DNA of 64,000 nucleotides from JAHJDS01 sp964569795 (GTDB lineage Bacteria > Desulfobacterota > Desulfarculia > Desulfarculales > JAHJDS01): assembly GCA_964569795.1 (NCBI GenBank), contig CAZMVB010000008.1:62001-126000 (forward strand). Direction: 5' to 3'. A program made the translations under genes and the position numbers. This document shows positions 10,442 through 18,799 of the stretch, piece after piece. The notes below the pieces were generated by a model. The model was not told the origin of the DNA. It saw only the letters and a list, made by a program, of their open reading frames with translations, and ran no database searches. Position 1 is the first letter of the stretch. Each line of letters begins with the position of its first letter.

Positions 10442-10704
10442 GGTTTTTTCAGTCCAGCCCGTATAACAATTTTACCCGGCCAGGGGGTGACCGTTCAGTA
10501 GTTTTGGGTAATAATTATCCAGAATTAACCCTGATCGCCCCCTGTTTGACCGGGCATACTCTACCTGTTATGTCTGGTTTCAATACTATTATCGTTGACT
10601 TGCCCGCCCGTGGCCGGACCCGGTCGGTCGGGGTGGCACATTGCCTGCAAAAACAATCGGCTGAGGGATCAAACAGCCGCCAAGGCTGAGCACGGAGAAC
10701 GACC
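10442..10704. other. Intergenic region without a convincing gene
   Basis: About 260 bases, less GC-rich than the surroundings. It probably holds the promoter of the ZraP-like gene: TTGACC followed after 17 bases by TATGTC lies near 10547-10575. An 84-codon open frame covers it but lacks a ribosome-binding site and protein-like composition. Confidence 0.4.
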
Positions 10705-11088
10705 ATGCCTCGGGTAACGAGCAAAATAATTGGCGCCACGCTGGCCCTGGCCTTGTGTCTGGGCCTGACGGCCGGAGCTGCCTGGGCCCAACCAGGACCC
10801 CGGTCCGGTGGCGACGCACCCGGGGTTCTACCCCGGATAGATCACGGACTGCAACAACGTCTGTGGGCCGACTGTCAGGCCCTGCGGGCCGAACTGGACA
10901 GGGCCCACCCGGACAAGGACCGGGTGCGGCAACTGTCTTCGTCGATCAACCAGTTGTGGGCCAAACTGACCCGGCAGTGGTTTGCCGAGCGGTCGGTCAG
11001 GACCCAGGCCGGGGGCCAGGGATCACATCCGGGTTTTGCCCCGGGGCCGGGGGTGCGGATGAATCAGCCCCTTGGCGCCAGCCACTGA
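10705..11088 (+). CDS. ZraP/CpxP-like small periplasmic protein
   Basis: 127 residues with a clear signal peptide ending near AWA-QPG (about residue 28). The mature part carries a helical pair, LWADCQALRAELDRAHPDKD and VRQLSSSINQLWAKLTRQWF. This resembles the periplasmic heavy-metal sensor/chaperone family (ZraP, Spy, CpxP), which binds metals or misfolded proteins in the envelope. The tail is Gly/Pro-rich with His residues. GGAGAA precedes the ATG. It stands alone between the icmF promoter and a repeat-rich region. Assignment rests on helix pattern and size, not on a diagnostic motif. Confidence 0.65.
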   Translation: MPRVTSKIIGATLALALCLGLTAGAAWAQPGPRSGGDAPGVLPRIDHGLQQRLWADCQALRAELDRAHPDKDRVRQLSSSINQLWAKLTRQWFAERSVRTQAGGQGSHPGFAPGPGVRMNQPLGASH

Positions 11089-11683
11089 TCGGGTCGGCCG
11101 GGGCGATGGGCGCGGCCCAGGACAAAGAATTCGACGGGACGCGACGAGGGCTAACGACGCGTTTCACGAATACCTCCCAGTGATCCGGGGGGCGCCATTT
11201 GGCGCCCCCCACTTCACGACCAACGCCTGTAACGTACTTTTCTCCTCGTCCGCGCTTACCGCCTCCACTACGTTTCGGCTGCCCCGGGGTGGGCATTGGC
11301 TGTTCTCCGTGCCTTCACGTAGTTCGCTGGACACGTTTGGCCGCTTGTTCTCGCTTCCCGCCATGGGTCAGTGGTTCACCAAACCCTCGTCCGCGCTTCC
11401 CGCCTCCAGGCGCCAGTGGGCGCCTCCTAATTCGCGACCAACGACCGTGCCGGTGGTTGTTCCTCGTCCGCGCCTGCCGGCGCCACTTCGTTGGCGCCTG
11501 CCTCGGGGTGGGCCTTGGCTGTTCTCCGTGCCATGCGGCTGGCTGATGGCCGGGCCTTCATCCTTTGTTAGTGCCGAAAAAATAGGGACTGCCTCCATTT
11601 TTCGTTCTCCGGCCAGACCGCGCCGCCGGGACCATGGAAAAATGGTGGCTGTCCCTATTTTTCCCTCCAGGTCAATCTGACGA
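11089..11683. repeat. Gene-free stretch with hairpins and degenerate repeats
   Basis: No credible gene here. Three perfect hairpins share GGCGCC arms: 11187-11210 (10-base arms, ATTT loop), near 11409-11426 (7-base arms) and near 11482-11501 (7-base arms). A unit of about 97 bases occurs at 11217-11313 and again, diverged, at 11435-11532; both end in TTGGCTGTTCTCCGTGCC. A partial third copy starts near 11385. On the minus strand both full copies read GTENSQ-x-PPRG, so they may derive from an old coding sequence. Confidence 0.6.
11578..11662. repeat. Long inverted repeat, possible REP/MITE-type element
   Basis: Arms at 11578-11602 and 11638-11662 are reverse complements with two mismatches in 25 bases, around a 35-base GC-rich loop. 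The arms carry ATAGGGAC and TGTCCCTATTTTT. Sequences of this look occur beside REP-associated tyrosine transposases in deltaproteobacteria (from memory, unverified). No transposase gene is present. Confidence 0.6.
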
Positions 11684-12490
11684 TCACCCCTGCCCTTCTC
11701 CGCTCATGCTCTCCATGCAGCGGCGATAGGCCTCCCCGAAATCGAGATGGATGTCGTCGATGCTGTCCTGGTCGAACGGGTTCTCCAGCTTCTCCTGGAT
11801 ATTGTCCAGGCCGACCAGGATCAGGGTGAACAGGACGGCCGTGCCGTAGCCGACGATCAGGCTGTGATACTGGACGGCCAGATGGGCGAACAGGGGCGCA
11901 AAGAAAATGGGGAACAAGTTCAGGAAGACCTGCCAGTAGCCCCGCAGGGCCAGGGGGGTCCGGTAGTCCCGGATGGTGGTCAATTTCTCGAAGTCGCGGA
12001 TGATGTGGGTCAGGTACTGGTTGGCCAGAGTGATCTCGTTGACCAGCACGCCGGCCTGACGAACCCTCTCGTTGAGCCGGGACACCTGGCTGAACCCGTC
12101 GTAGATGTCGCGTAAAATTTTCCGCCGTTCCTCACCCTTGGCCGGAGGCCGGGCCAGGTGATCGGTGACCCTGGTCATGGTCAGGCTCAGGGTCTGGCCG
12201 GCCGCCCGCAATTCCTCCCGGCCGAAGTCGGACGGTGGCACCCAGTCCCGGTAACCGAAAAACAGGGACATGGCAGCACCCTTGAGGTCGGCCAGCCAGC
12301 CCAGGGCCTGTTCCCGGCGGCGGAAGGCGGCGTTGATGGCAAAGACGATGGGGAAGATGACCGCGATGCCCATGATGGATATGGGGATATTGGCCTTGAA
12401 GTCGAATCTGAGGCAGAGCCAGGTGGCGATCACGGCCACCGCGCCGATGACAAAGGTCTGCGGGGTAATGAACTCGATGAACCTTTTCAT
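11684..12490 (-). CDS. Bestrophin-like membrane protein
   Basis: 268 residues from the ATG at 12490. Two hydrophobic segments lie at the N-terminus (TFVIGAVAVIATWLCLRF and PISIMGIAVIFPIVFAINAA). A soluble helical middle follows, then two more membrane segments (FLNLFPIFFAPLFAHLAV and YGTAVLFTLILVGLDNI). The C-terminal LENPFDQDSIDDI strongly recalls the acidic ExPFGxDxDD signature of bestrophin-type chloride channels. An anion channel is plausible but unproven. The longer open frame up to 12556 adds an unlikely Arg/Ser-rich extension. It lies 75 bases downstream of the acyl-CoA dehydrogenase on the same strand. Confidence 0.65.
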   Translation of the reverse strand: MKRFIEFITPQTFVIGAVAVIATWLCLRFDFKANIPISIMGIAVIFPIVFAINAAFRRREQALGWLADLKGAAMSLFFGYRDWVPPSDFGREELRAAGQTLSLTMTRVTDHLARPPAKGEERRKILRDIYDGFSQVSRLNERVRQAGVLVNEITLANQYLTHIIRDFEKLTTIRDYRTPLALRGYWQVFLNLFPIFFAPLFAHLAVQYHSLIVGYGTAVLFTLILVGLDNIQEKLENPFDQDSIDDIHLDFGEAYRRCMESMSGEGQG

Positions 12491-12565
12491 GTTGCGCCCC
12501 CGAGTGATCGAACAACGGCAACTTGAAGGTGACGGGGCCCTGCCCCGCCTAACCACAAACCGCGA

Positions 12566-14332
12566 TTACAACGGCCAGCCCTGCCGCTCGATCACCTTGT
12601 CGGCGATCAGCCGGCGGCGGGCAACCCCGTTTTCAGGACGGAAGGCCAGCAGCCAATCGATCCGGGACAGGAGTGTAAGCAGGTCGTCGCCCTCGGCCAA
12701 ATAGGCCGCCGCGTCCTCGGCCCACCACTTACAAAAAACCGCAAACCGGTGGGCCTCGGCCTCGACCATGGCCGCCAGCAGCAGGGCCCGGTCGTCGGCC
12801 GGATCGGGCCCGACCTTCTTGGCCCGGAGCCAGCCCGACTCGAGCGAAAAAATCTGGATGATCATGTCCGCCAGCCGTCCCAGGACCTCCTGCTCCTCCT
12901 TGATGGCGGTGGTAAATTTCTCGGCGGCCAGACCGGCCACCAGGAGCACGGCCTTTTTTGCGTTTTCCAGGAGATGACCCACCGCGGCCAGGGGCGAGGG
13001 GGGGGCCGGCGGATCGCCGGGATCGGCCGCCTCGGCCCTGACCCGGCCCACGGCCTCGATCAGGGGGAGCCGCCCCGTCATCGCCCGCTTGAGGATCATC
13101 CCGGGGATGAGCAGGCGGTTGATCTCGTTGGTCCCCTCGAAGATGCGGGCCACCCGGGCGTCCCGGTAATGGGCCTGGGCCGGGTATTCGGTCAAAAAAC
13201 CGTTGCCGCCCATGATCTGGACGAACTCGTCCACGCAATAATCCATGGTCTCGGAGCCGAAGACCTTGTTCACCGAACACTCGACCGCGTACTCCTCGAT
13301 GGCCCGGGCCGTCTGCCGGCCGGCGTCCGGGGCCTCGTCGTCCACCCCGGCCAGGTTGTCCTGGATCTTGCCTGCGGTGCGATAGACCATGGATTCGGTC
13401 AGAAAGATGAGGGTGGCCATCCGGGCCAGTTTTTCGTAAACCAGGCCGAACGAGGCGATGGGCCGGCCGAACTGGTGGCGCTCGGCGGCGTATCGGGTCG
13501 CCTCGGCCAGGACGGCCTTGCAGGTGCCCACGGCCGCCGCGGCCAGCTTGTACCGCCCGATGTTGAGGACGTTCAGGGCGACCTGATGTCCCTTACCCAC
13601 CTCGTGCAGGAGGTTGGCCGCCGGCACCCGGACGTCCTTGAGGATCAGCCCCCGGGTCGAGGAGCCGGGCAGGCCCATCTTGCTCAGTTCGTGCGTGGTG
13701 GACACGCCGGAAAAATTTTTATCGACCACAAAGGCGCTGAACTTGTCGCCGTCCACCTGGGCATAGACGGTGAACACGTCGGCCAGGCCGGCGTTGGTGA
13801 TGAACCACTTGGTCCCGTTGAGGACGTAATGATCGCCCCGAAAATCGGCCCGGGTCTTGGCCGCCAGGGCGTCCGAGCCCGAGTCCTTCTCGGTCAGGGC
13901 GTAGGCGGCCACCAGTTCTCCCGAGCACAGGCCGGGCAGGTATTTCTGTTTGACCTGGGGGGTGCCGAACAAGACCAGGGGCAGGATGCCGATGCCCGAG
14001 TGATCGGTGTGGGTGATGCTGAACGATCCGGCCGGGCCCAGGCCCTCGGTGACCAGGGCGGTCGAGATCTTGTCCAGTCCGCCGCCGCCGAATTTTTTCG
14101 GGACGTCGGTGCCGTTGAGTCCCATCTGGCCGGCCCGGCGGACCAGGGACCGGGCCAGGTCGATGTCCAGGCCCTCGAGGCGGGCCTTGACCGGGGCGAC
14201 CTCGTCGGCCACGAAGCGGTCTGCCTTCTGGCGAATCCGGCGGTGGTCCTCGGTGAAATCCTCGGGTGAGAAGGCGCTGGGGGGGGAGGCCAGCAGCCAG
14301 CCGGCCCCGAGTCGGGTCAGGTCGTCGGTCAC
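12566..14332 (-). CDS. Acyl-CoA dehydrogenase (VLCAD/ACAD9-like)
   Basis: 588 residues from a GTG with AGGAGG seven bases upstream; the ATG at 14365 has no such site. FAD enzyme oxidising an acyl-CoA to the 2-enoyl-CoA. Family landmarks are YALTEKDSGSDA, WFITNA, RHQFGRPIASFGL, QIMGGNGFLTEYP and RIFEGTNEINR, whose Glu (residue 399 here) is the catalytic base position. About 160 extra C-terminal residues make it VLCAD-like rather than a 380-residue short/medium-chain enzyme. No electron-transfer flavoprotein gene is adjacent. It could feed the same acyl-CoA metabolism as icmF, though they are not in one operon. Confidence 0.92.
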   Translation of the reverse strand: MTDDLTRLGAGWLLASPPSAFSPEDFTEDHRRIRQKADRFVADEVAPVKARLEGLDIDLARSLVRRAGQMGLNGTDVPKKFGGGGLDKISTALVTEGLGPAGSFSITHTDHSGIGILPLVLFGTPQVKQKYLPGLCSGELVAAYALTEKDSGSDALAAKTRADFRGDHYVLNGTKWFITNAGLADVFTVYAQVDGDKFSAFVVDKNFSGVSTTHELSKMGLPGSSTRGLILKDVRVPAANLLHEVGKGHQVALNVLNIGRYKLAAAAVGTCKAVLAEATRYAAERHQFGRPIASFGLVYEKLARMATLIFLTESMVYRTAGKIQDNLAGVDDEAPDAGRQTARAIEEYAVECSVNKVFGSETMDYCVDEFVQIMGGNGFLTEYPAQAHYRDARVARIFEGTNEINRLLIPGMILKRAMTGRLPLIEAVGRVRAEAADPGDPPAPPSPLAAVGHLLENAKKAVLLVAGLAAEKFTTAIKEEQEVLGRLADMIIQIFSLESGWLRAKKVGPDPADDRALLLAAMVEAEAHRFAVFCKWWAEDAAAYLAEGDDLLTLLSRIDWLLAFRPENGVARRRLIADKVIERQGWPL

Positions 14333-14414
14333 AATCGGTCCTCCTCGTGGCGGGCGGTCATCCATCCCGGACCGCCCGACCAGGTACTGAACCGCCGTCC
14401 GGACCCATGATAAA

Positions 14415-14438
14415 GACCTCCCGGCGGCCCGGGAGGTC
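14415..14438 (-). terminator. Intrinsic terminator after bamD
   Basis: GACCTCCCGG and its exact complement form a 10-base stem with a 4-base loop. On the minus strand it is followed by TTTAT. It lies 40 bases beyond the bamD stop codon. Confidence 0.65.
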
Positions 14439-14477
14439 TAGAAGGCAATCAACCCCGGACCCTGTTCCCGGAGGACC

Positions 14478-15197
14478 TCAACTGCCCGTTTGGGTCTTCG
14501 CCGGGGCGGGCCGTTTCGGGCGCTTTGGGGGCTTTTTCTCCCGCCGGGCCGTTTGCCGGTCCAGGGCGGCCCGCGACTTGCGGATCATCTCCAGGGCGTT
14601 GTGATACTGGCCGGTGTCCGGGTAGTGCTTGAGCAGGTAGATGAAGCGGGCCAGGGCCGCCTTGTACTGGCCGGTGTTGTAGTAGTAGTGGCCGACAACG
14701 TACTCGTGGGCCGCCAGGTTGTAGAGGCACATGTCCAGCTTGGCCTTGGCCCGGGCGGCGAAGATCGACCGGGGAAAGGCCTTGATCAGGCGGGCGAAGG
14801 CCCGGGCCGCCTTGCGGCTGCTGGACTGGTCGCGGTCCGGGGTCGAGATGCGGTTGTACCAGCACATGCCCAACTGGTACAGGGCGTAGGGCACGGCCTG
14901 GTTGCGGGGGTGCATCCGGATGAAGTCGGCGTAGGCGTAGGCGGCCTCTTTGTATTTGCCGTTGCGGTACTGGGCGTCGGCCAGTCTGATCTCGGCCAGC
15001 AGGGAGAAGCGGCTGTAGGGAAAGCGCTGCTTGAGTCGCGAGAAGGCGTCCGCGGCGTCCGAATAATCGCCTTCCCGGTAGGCGTTGACCCCCTCGTTGA
15101 TCAATTGCTGGGGCGATTTCTCGTAGGTCTTCTTGCTGCAGCCGATGAACGTCACGGCCAGCAACCCGACGAGAAAGAGCCCGACCAGTCTCCTCAT
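14478..15197 (-). CDS. bamD: Outer membrane assembly lipoprotein BamD
   Basis: 239 residues. A lipoprotein signal ends at the lipobox FIGC (Cys20). The mature protein is built from TPR-like helices as in BamD/YfiO: LINEGVNAYREGDYSDAADA, FSRLKQRFPYSRFSLLAEIR and PYALYQLGMCWYN. BamD is the essential lipoprotein partner of BamA in outer membrane protein insertion and marks a Gram-negative envelope. The C-terminus is a Lys/Arg/Pro-rich tail. A GTG precedes the ATG by one codon; GAGG lies six to nine bases upstream of either. The gene follows trxB by six bases, so it is co-transcribed with trxA-trxB. Confidence 0.9.
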   Translation of the reverse strand: MRRLVGLFLVGLLAVTFIGCSKKTYEKSPQQLINEGVNAYREGDYSDAADAFSRLKQRFPYSRFSLLAEIRLADAQYRNGKYKEAAYAYADFIRMHPRNQAVPYALYQLGMCWYNRISTPDRDQSSSRKAARAFARLIKAFPRSIFAARAKAKLDMCLYNLAAHEYVVGHYYYNTGQYKAALARFIYLLKHYPDTGQYHNALEMIRKSRAALDRQTARREKKPPKRPKRPAPAKTQTGS

Positions 15198-15203
15198 CAC
15201 GAG

Positions 15204-16127
15204 TTACCTCGCTTCAAGGTTTTCCAGGTAATGCTGGGCGGCGAAGGCGGCGGTGGCCCCGTCGCCCACGGCGGTCGAGACCTGTCTGAGTTTCTTGCGC
15301 CGGACATCGCCGGCGGCGAACAGCCCCGGGGTCCGGGTGGCCGTCTCCTGATCGGTGACCACGAACCCCTGATCGTCCAGTTCGGCCAGATCGGCCACCA
15401 GGGCGGTGTCCGGGATCAGACCGATGAACGAGAACACGCCGTCCACCTCGAGCCCCGACTGCTGGCCGGTCTTGACGTTTCGGACCGCCACGGACCGGAC
15501 CTGGTCGTCGCCCTCGATCCTCTCGACCACGGTGTCCCACACGGGCGTGATCTTGTCGTTGGCCAGGGCCCGCTCGGCGATCATTTCCACGGCCCGGAAC
15601 TTGTCCCGGCGATGGATGATGTACACCCGCTGGGCGAACCGGGTGAGATAGATCGCCTCCTCGACGGCCGAGTCTCCGCCGCCGACCACGGCCAGGGTCG
15701 CCTCCCGGTAAAAAGGTCCGTCGCAGGTGGCGCAGTACGAGACCCCGCGGCCGATGAATTCGGCCTCGCCCGGGATTCCCAGGGGACGGGGACGGGCCCC
15801 GGTGGCCAGGATGACCGCCGCGGCGCCGAGGGTCTCGCCGGACAGATCCAGCTGGAAGCCGTCGCCCTGGCGGGTCAGTCCCTGGACCTCGGCCATCTTC
15901 AGTCCGACCCCGAACCGCTCGGCCTGGGCCCGCATCTTGTCCACCAGCTCGAAGCCGGACACACCCTCGGGAAAACCGGGGTAGTTGTCCACCCAGTCGG
16001 TGTTCAGGACCTGTCCCCCCGGACTCAGTTTCTCGAGAATGACCGCCTTGATCCGGGCCCGGGCCGCATAGATACCGGCGGTCAGACCGGCCGGGCCGGC
16101 CCCGATTATGACCAGATCGTGGTCCAT
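15204..16127 (-). CDS. trxB: Thioredoxin reductase
   Basis: 307 residues, standard length. The FAD-binding GAGPAG lies at residues 9-14, the redox pair CATC at 132-135, the NADPH-binding GGGDSAVEEA follows, and the C-terminal FAD motif is GLFAAGDVR. It reduces thioredoxin with NADPH. Start and the trxA stop share one base (TAATG), so the pair is translationally coupled and the thioredoxin is almost certainly its substrate. Confidence 0.97.
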   Translation of the reverse strand: MDHDLVIIGAGPAGLTAGIYAARARIKAVILEKLSPGGQVLNTDWVDNYPGFPEGVSGFELVDKMRAQAERFGVGLKMAEVQGLTRQGDGFQLDLSGETLGAAAVILATGARPRPLGIPGEAEFIGRGVSYCATCDGPFYREATLAVVGGGDSAVEEAIYLTRFAQRVYIIHRRDKFRAVEMIAERALANDKITPVWDTVVERIEGDDQVRSVAVRNVKTGQQSGLEVDGVFSFIGLIPDTALVADLAELDDQGFVVTDQETATRTPGLFAAGDVRRKKLRQVSTAVGDGATAAFAAQHYLENLEAR

Positions 16128-16453
16128 TAAAGCAGGCGCTTGATGACCTCTTCCAGGTGGGCCTTGCCCACGGCGCCGACCACGGTGTCGGCCTTCTGGC
16201 CATCCTTGAAAAAGATGAGGGTCGGAATGGACCGGATGCCGAACTGACCCGGGGTCTTGGGATTTTCATCCACGTTCATCTTGGTGAACTTGATCTGGCC
16301 CTCGTATTCGGCGGCCAATTCCTCGACCACCGGGGCGATGGCCCGGCAGGGACCGCACCAGGCGGCCCAAAAATCGACCATGGCCGGGATCTGGCTTCCC
16401 AGCACTTCCGTCTCAAAACTGTCGTCGCCGATTTGAAGAACTTTATCGGACAT
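16127..16453 (-). CDS. trxA: Thioredoxin
   Basis: 108 residues with the active site WCGPC (Cys33, Cys36), the cis-proline segment IRSIPTLIFFKDG and the usual thioredoxin length. Cytoplasmic disulfide reductant. First gene of trxA-trxB-bamD. GGAGAGCG lies upstream of the ATG. A consensus promoter at 16505-16534 drives the operon. Confidence 0.97.
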   Translation of the reverse strand: MSDKVLQIGDDSFETEVLGSQIPAMVDFWAAWCGPCRAIAPVVEELAAEYEGQIKFTKMNVDENPKTPGQFGIRSIPTLIFFKDGQKADTVVGAVGKAHLEEVIKRLL

Positions 16454-16504
16454 GAGGCGCTCTCCTTGGGTTTAAGCGGACTTAGTCCCGCTTACCGATT
16501 TTCG

Positions 16505-16534
16505 ATCATATACGTGGCCCTTGGCGTTTGTCAA
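16505..16534 (-). promoter_or_regulatory. Sigma-70 type promoter of trxA-trxB-bamD
   Basis: On the minus strand TTGACA (16529-16534) and TATGAT (16505-16510) are 18 bases apart. The -35 box overlaps the stop region of the upstream LysE-type gene. Confidence 0.75.
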
Positions 16535-17169
16535 CTTCCCGTCCGACCCAGGAGGTCGATGCCGTGGATTAGAAAATAAATCCCGAAACCGATTAATACA
16601 AGGGCGCAGCTCCCGACCAGGACCCGATACACCCGGTGGTTCAGGAACCGGCGGCCGCCGGCCACCAGCCCCGAGACAAAGGCGTACCAGGTCAGGTCGC
16701 TCAAAATGTGTCCCACGAAAAAGGCGGCCACCCCGGCCAGGTTAAGCTGTTGCTGCATGACCATCGGTCCGATGGCCACCCACCACAGCACCCAGTAGGG
16801 ATTCGAGATCGAGGTCAGCACCCCGGCCCAGAAGGGACCGAGGCCGCCGGACGGCCCGCCGGCCAGTTCCAGGGACAGCCGGGGCAGCGTCCACAGCATC
16901 CCGGCGGCCATGACCCCCAGCATGCCCGCCCCGATCACCCCGATCAGGCCGCCCACCAGCGGCCGGGCCAGGAGCGGCCCCAGGCCCAGCACCAGCCCCG
17001 TCAGCAGGGCCAGCTCCAGCACCCCGTGACCCAGGACGATCCGCGGGCCGGCCCAGAAGCCCCGCTTGACGGTCTGGGCCACGGTGACGGTCAGCACCGG
17101 CCCGGGCATCACCGCGCCGGAAAACCCGATGGCGAACGAGGTCAAGAAGATGGCCGCCAGGGTGTCCAA
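16531..17169 (-). CDS. LysE/RhtB-family exporter
   Basis: 212 residues, six predicted membrane segments. The N-terminal GFSGAVMPGPVLTVTV and the central SISNPYWVLWWVAIG are the signature regions of the LysE translocator family, which exports amino acids or small metabolites across the inner membrane. It begins two bases after the M18 aminopeptidase stop, so peptide degradation and amino acid export may be linked. Substrate cannot be read from sequence. Confidence 0.88.
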   Translation of the reverse strand: MDTLAAIFLTSFAIGFSGAVMPGPVLTVTVAQTVKRGFWAGPRIVLGHGVLELALLTGLVLGLGPLLARPLVGGLIGVIGAGMLGVMAAGMLWTLPRLSLELAGGPSGGLGPFWAGVLTSISNPYWVLWWVAIGPMVMQQQLNLAGVAAFFVGHILSDLTWYAFVSGLVAGGRRFLNHRVYRVLVGSCALVLIGFGIYFLIHGIDLLGRTGS

Positions 17170-17171
17170 TC

Positions 17172-18608
17172 TCAGGGCGCCGCCAAAAAGGAGGTAAAGG
17201 CCCGGAAGACCTGGTACAGGTCGGCCTTGTGAATGACCTCCAAGGGCGAATGCATCCCCAGGACCGGCGCCCCGGTGTCAATGACCCTCATGCCCAGCTG
17301 GGCCAGGAACTTGGCCACGGTCCCGCCGCCGCCCTCGTCCACCTTGCCCATGGCCGCCGGCTGCCAGACCACGCCCGCCTTGTCCCAGACACCCCGAAGC
17401 CAGCCCACGAACTCGGCGTCGGCCTCCGAGGCGCCGTACTTGCCGCCGTGGCCCGTGTAACGGGTCAGGCAGACGCCGTAGCCCATCCGGGCGTTGTTGT
17501 ACTTCTCGTGGACCTCGGGGTAGTTGGGATCCACCGCCGCGTCCACGTCCGCGGAAAGGGCCCGGGCGGCGAGCATGGTCTTGGTCACGTTGTCGTAGCT
17601 CGGCTTGAGCCCGGTCAGCCGGAGCAGATCGGCCACCAGACGGTGGATCATCCAGCTCCGGGCGCTGGACGCCCCCTCGGAGCCGATCTCCTCCTTGTCC
17701 ACGCCCAGGACCAGGGTGGCGTAGGTCGGATTCTTCACCTCCAGGGCCGCCCGGAACCCGGAGTAGGAGCACACCCGGTCGTCGTGGCCGTAGGCCCCGA
17801 TCATCGATCCGTCCAGGCCCACCTCCCGCGGGCCGCCGGCCGGCACGGCCTCGAACTCGGCCGAGACCAGGTCGGTCTCGATCAGGCCGTACCGGTCGTG
17901 GAGGAGGTTGAGCACAAAGAGCTTGAACCGCTCCTTGGTCTCCTTGTCGCCCAGGGGGAGCCCGCCGACCAGGACGTTCATCCGCTCGGCCTCGATGGCC
18001 TCGAACAGCTTCTTCTCGCCCTGGAGCTTGCGGGCCAGGTGGGGCAGCAGATCAGGGATGGTCAGGACCGGCTCGCCCTCCCCTTCGCCCCAGGCCACGG
18101 TGATCGTCCGGCCGTCGGCGGTGATGACCACCCCGTGCAGGGCCAGGGGCCGGGCCAGCCACTGGTACTTCCTGATCCCGCCGTAGTAATGGGTCTTGAA
18201 CCAGGCCAGATCGGCGTCCTCGAACAGGGGCCGGGCCTTGAGGTCGATCCGGGGGCAATCCAGGTGACCGGCGATCACGTTGAGTCCCTTGGTCATCGGT
18301 TTGCGCCCCGGCACGAACAGGGCCACGGTCTTGCCCCGAAACACCGAATAGACCGGGCCGGCGGTCCGGGACCGATGCAGGTCCTTGAATCCCTTCTTTC
18401 TCGCCAGGTTCACCGTCTGGATCACGGCCAGGCGCTCGGTCTTGGCCGCGGCCAGCCAGTCCATGTACTCCCGGGCGAACGTCTCGGCCCGGCGCCTCTC
18501 GACCGCCGTCATCACGTCCCAGGCCAGCCTCGGCTCATAGGCCAGCTTTTTCTTGAGCTGTTCCAGTTCCTTCTTGGTCGCCTTCTTGGTAGTCGTCTTC
18601 TTGGCCAT
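17172..18608 (-). CDS. M18-family aminopeptidase
   Basis: 478 residues from the ATG at 18608, chosen because GGGGAGA lies just upstream; the frame opens earlier at 18641. M18 metallo-aminopeptidases are cytoplasmic, two-metal enzymes that trim N-terminal residues. Candidate metal ligands and catalytic residues are in AGHLDCPR, YGHDDRV, KEEIGSEG and GMHSPLEV. The N-terminus is Lys/Thr-rich (KKTTTKKATKK) and probably disordered. Operonic with the LysE-type exporter. Confidence 0.88.
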   Translation of the reverse strand: MAKKTTTKKATKKELEQLKKKLAYEPRLAWDVMTAVERRRAETFAREYMDWLAAAKTERLAVIQTVNLARKKGFKDLHRSRTAGPVYSVFRGKTVALFVPGRKPMTKGLNVIAGHLDCPRIDLKARPLFEDADLAWFKTHYYGGIRKYQWLARPLALHGVVITADGRTITVAWGEGEGEPVLTIPDLLPHLARKLQGEKKLFEAIEAERMNVLVGGLPLGDKETKERFKLFVLNLLHDRYGLIETDLVSAEFEAVPAGGPREVGLDGSMIGAYGHDDRVCSYSGFRAALEVKNPTYATLVLGVDKEEIGSEGASSARSWMIHRLVADLLRLTGLKPSYDNVTKTMLAARALSADVDAAVDPNYPEVHEKYNNARMGYGVCLTRYTGHGGKYGASEADAEFVGWLRGVWDKAGVVWQPAAMGKVDEGGGGTVAKFLAQLGMRVIDTGAPVLGMHSPLEVIHKADLYQVFRAFTSFLAAP

Positions 18609-18702
18609 TCTGGTCTCCCCTGGACCGGTATCCATTGACATGGGATTATCCGATATGTTTACCAGGGAGTCCGGGCGATGGCAAGCCGTCCCCCGGGTGT
18701 CC

Positions 18703-18732
18703 TTGACAAGGGAGGTCTGATGGAGCTAGATT
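18703..18732 (+). promoter_or_regulatory. Sigma-70 type promoter of thi4
   Basis: TTGACA (18703-18708) and TAGATT (18727-18732) are 18 bases apart. A small hairpin (TTCCTA/TAGGAA) lies in the leader near 18750. I looked for a TPP riboswitch here and saw none. Confidence 0.65.
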
Positions 18733-18799
18733 CTGACTGGGCCTTTTTTCCTATCGTTTTACTAGGAAATAAATCGGGAATGACAATCAGGAGCGAACG

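Noticed and set aside
10435..10689. 84-codon frame between icmF promoter and the ZraP-like gene
   Set aside because: No ribosome-binding site, no signal or domain, and it overlaps the minus-strand promoter region.
11072..11680. 202-codon frame through the repeat region
   Set aside because: It reads through hairpins and repeats with Pro/Arg/Ser-rich sequence, lacks a ribosome-binding site and is not protein-like.
18642..18799. Possible TPP riboswitch before thi4
   Set aside because: The conserved CUGAGA and ACCUGA elements of the TPP aptamer are absent; only a promoter and a small hairpin are seen.
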